Assembly: GCA_027574665.1 (NCBI GenBank)
Contig: CM050648.1
Coordinates: 65,861,363 to 65,925,362 of the forward strand
Length of the DNA: 64,000 bases
Direction of reading: 5' to 3'
From: Rhynochetos jubatus
Taxonomy: Eukaryota > Chordata > Aves > Eurypygiformes > Rhynochetidae
This document shows positions 62,001-64,000 of the stretch, one piece after another. Position numbers and translations under genes: made by a program. The first letter of the stretch is position 1. Every line of letters starts with the position of its first letter. Below the pieces are notes generated by a model. That model searched no databases. It saw nothing but the letters and a program-made list of their open reading frames with translations, and was not told where the DNA came from.

Positions 62001-64000
62001 TTGCCTCCTCACTACTGGATAATTCCACCTGTCATGAACAGGAGGATATACAGGCATTAGTTGTGAGGGCATTAGCCCTAACAGGTGTTTATTAAAAAAG
62101 GATGGGAAACACGCTGGTACATTTCTGGGATCTTGTCTAAGTTCTGAGGAATGGGTACCATGCTAAAACCATTCTAAAATGTAAGTCACCTTACCAAAAC
62201 CACACTGTTGTACTTCCATCAGAAGGGAAAAGCTTTGGGTGTCTGAGCAAGGAGTTTCTCTAAATCACATCCAAAATGTTGCTGATTGCCAGGTAGATCT
62301 TACCAGTTTTTGCATGTGGAAGCAGTTATTTCATATATGAAGAAGAAATGGCTTATTTGAGAAAACTTCTGTGGGAAAATGTTTGTAAGATCAAATTGTA
62401 GTCTTGTCATAGCATGTGCTTTACAAGAGCAAGAGCCTGTTCAGTAAGTTTTAACACTGTTAATTCTATTTCTTTCCTTTTCTCCCTTCAGGATGGTAAT
62501 GTAACAATTGCTGCCAATGAAGCTAAAGACAATGTGAGATATCTATATACATTGGATAAATTTTTTGGTCCACTTGCCAAAGCTTCGCCTGTAAGTAGTA
62601 CTCTGAAGGCACTCCATGTGAAATTCAGAAAAGAAAGGCAAGGTTTTTGCTGCTGAAAGAAAAATATTTCTCCTTTCAGTATTTAACTGCTATGCTTAAT
62701 GATTAGTGGACAGCTTAATTCCTTTGGCATTAATGAATTGAGTTTATGGATTTCGAATAAGCCAGAGATAATACTACTTTTTGTGTAGGAGGCAGTTGTC
62801 ATTCCAGAAGATAATTGAAGGGCATGAGAAAAGTAAGGAAAAGATGGTATTTTTCCAAACCTGATATCAAGCTGAACTCTGTGTGTGAGGCTGGACCTTG
62901 CATATGGTACCTCTTCCTGACTCCATGCTTCAGTTAGCAGTTACTCGTGATAGTTTTAATGCAAATATCGTTAAATGATCTTAAGCCTTCAGTTGAGCTG
63001 AAATTGAGCAGCTTCCACTTATTTTACAGGTTAAAGCTGTTTCTTTTGCAGGTAGCATGTTTTTACTTTCATCCTGGCTCAAAATATAGTATTTATTTTC
63101 ATAACCCTGTGGGTTTTAGATTTCATGTTTTTAAGTGAGAACATGAATTTTGAGATACAGCCACTGGGCAAAACTGTCTGCATTTGCACGGTTCAACAGA
63201 CCTACCCATAATCCATCTGCTTACAAATTTTCTGAACAATGTTTTCAAACCTTGTACTCTGTTTGCACCCATTGCGCTATTTTACACTGCTTTTCTGTTG
63301 CAAATATTCATTGTTCTGCCATCTTGGACTTGACTTTTAGATACCATCCATTTTTATCCTCTCCTAGACCAGTCACTGTCTCTTGTTCTGGGTTCTCAGT
63401 GTATCTGACTTGCATGCATTTCTGTGGAATCTTTCTGTGGGACAAAAAACTCTACAGTTCAGTATCCTCTGTAAGAGAGAGGTTAATTGTTGCCTTGCCT
63501 CCCCCTTTTTAGTTTCTCCTCCGTACAGATCTCGGCAAGATGAGCAAAGGCCAACTCTCTTCTTGTCCTTGCAACAGCAGGCCAACTCTTTTGTAGCAGT
63601 GTATGAATTTTTTTCCTCAGGTAGTGTATTCCTTTGCAAAGCAGACTACAGCACCTTCATATACTGGAGGGCATGGCCACAAAGAGTACAGTCTGTTTTA
63701 CTTCTGGAAAATCCCAGTCTGGAAGAAAAACTATTTATTTATTCATTACTAATTCCCCATTTTTAGTTCCTGGTCTTACTATGTTAGGTCACTGCAAATG
63801 AATTGGATGGTCCAGTCCATAATGAGATGTCTAGAAGAACAATGAGTTACAACCAAAATGATGTTTATTCGCTGACAGACATATTCCCAGAGCTGTCACA
63901 TTTTCCATTGTGTTAATTTTTATCAAATTAGAATTGCTGACATTCCCATTTTTTCCTGTTGTAGGTAACAATGATGGAACACGTGCCCAGTTTAATGAAT
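47059..64000 (+). CDS. Axonemal dynein heavy chain, DNAH5/DNAH8 type, N-terminal part (runs off right edge)
   Basis: This is an outer-arm dynein heavy chain, the ciliary motor. Only the tail region is in the window. Coding exons are 47059-47221, 49964-50064, 51548-51736, 51836-51910, 54268-54351, 55746-55817, 58565-58666, 59577-59763, 60950-61115, 61232-61325, 62492-62590 and 63965-64000 (cut by the edge). All borders are AG/GT and all phases close, giving about 456 residues without a stop. The first roughly 125 residues are a divergent, polar extension. From about residue 126 the sequence follows DNAH5/DNAH8: [81 protein letters not shown] (start of the DHC_N1 tail domain). The AAA motor, stalk and microtubule-binding parts must lie to the right. 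The ATG context is good (G at -3, G at +4). The frame stays open upstream to an AG at 47033-47034, so an additional coding exon cannot be excluded. Whether it is DNAH5, DNAH8 or a third paralogue cannot be decided here. Confidence 0.93.
47651..47903. repeat. Inverted repeat (fold-back) of a CR1 reverse-transcriptase fragment
   Basis: The left arm (47651-47738) and right arm (47817-47903) are reverse complements with about five mismatches in 88 bp, separated by a 78-bp spacer. Translated on the plus strand, the right arm reads [17 protein letters not shown]...IIFEYSW, which matches the CR1 ORF2 reverse-transcriptase block. The left arm carries the same block in reverse. The spacer has a further weak complementarity (ctgacc / ggtcag), so the stem could extend inwards. 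It lies in the first mapped intron of the dynein gene. Confidence 0.85.
48146..48287 (+). repeat. CR1 LINE 3' end, a different subfamily
   Basis: It reads 'tccttggagatattcaaaag', 'ctggatatggtcctgggc', 'ctggaggtcccttccaatct', ending 'aaccattctatgattcc'. This layout (gagatattcaaaa ... gaggtcccttccaa) differs from the other copies in the window and points to another CR1 subfamily. It could be the 3' end of the element whose RT fragment forms the fold-back. Confidence 0.8.
48966..49546 (+). repeat. CR1 LINE 3' part, about 580 bp, longest copy
   Basis: It starts in the C-terminal part of CR1 ORF2 ('cagctctggggcccccaatt', 'ggctgagagagttgggcttg', 'cagcctggagaagagaaggc') and continues through the 3' UTR to a tail of repeated 'ttctatg' units at 49526-49546, the characteristic CR1 end. 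It lies in a dynein intron, in the sense orientation. Confidence 0.96.
53262..53390 (+). repeat. Old CR1/L3-like LINE 3' remnant
   Basis: The stretch 'cttgccctgttctta', 'ggagattgggctggacagat', 'ggcctgacctagctgacatg' follows the 3' end shared by ancient L3/CR1-type LINEs of amniotes (tgccctgttctta ... actgggctagatgg ... ctgacc). It is heavily diverged. Confidence 0.5.
55322..55556 (+). repeat. Old CR1/L3-like LINE 3' remnant
   Basis: It contains 'gggattagacagtctcatgg', 'aatactggactggtctgccc' and a final 'tgatgttctta', in the order expected for the 3' end of ancient L3/CR1 LINEs. It is diverged, so boundaries are approximate. It lies in the dynein intron just upstream of exon 55746-55817. Confidence 0.55.
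57247..57310 (+). repeat. Tandem duplication, about 31-bp unit
   Basis: Two adjacent copies of a unit beginning 'catttccttgttaaa' and ending 'ccttggggaca' differ at only a few positions. It is intronic in the dynein gene and too short to call a minisatellite. Confidence 0.8.

Overview
This is vertebrate, almost certainly avian, nuclear DNA. The genes are split into short exons with GT/AG borders, the flanks are AT-rich with CpG-rich promoters, and at least eleven CR1 LINE fragments (the dominant bird retrotransposon) are present. There is also a solo LTR that looks like the bird ERV LTR family whose ends read TGTGCTGG. I see no bacterial, plasmid or CRISPR structure.

Layout. (1) About 2.4-6.25 kb, plus strand: the 3' part of a gene I cannot name. 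It encodes a Ser-rich protein with an Arg/Trp-rich end, and its 5' exons lie to the left of the window or were not recognised. (2) 8.1-17.9 kb, minus strand: a complete PDCD6 (ALG-2) gene with six coding exons joining in phase to 186 residues. Its CpG island lies at about 17.4-18.2 kb. (3) 19.7-42.8 kb, minus strand: a complete EXOC3 (SEC6) coding sequence with twelve coding exons joining in phase to 745 residues. A probable non-coding first exon lies at about 45.75 kb. (4) 45.1-46.8 kb: a CpG-rich interval between two divergent genes. (5) 47.06 kb to the right edge, plus strand: the first eleven coding exons and part of the twelfth of an axonemal outer-arm dynein heavy chain of the DNAH5/DNAH8 type. 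It is open and in phase throughout, and it runs out of the window.

The genes are functionally unrelated: a Ca2+-sensing adaptor, an exocyst subunit, a ciliary motor and an unknown. The arrangement is the interesting part. EXOC3 lies directly upstream of PDCD6 on the same strand with no AHRR between them, and a DNAH5/8-type dynein is head-to-head with EXOC3. As I remember the human 5p15.33 map (PDCD6-AHRR-EXOC3-SLC9A3), neither arrangement occurs there. Other points for follow-up are a near-perfect fold-back of a CR1 reverse-transcriptase fragment (47.65-47.90 kb), a 222-bp solo LTR with an intact 5-bp target duplication, a conserved tandem splice donor in PDCD6, and a 157-nt stretch in the unknown gene that can be read either as intron or as coding. 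Exon coordinates were derived by hand from splice signals, reading phase and remembered family sequences. No alignment was run.
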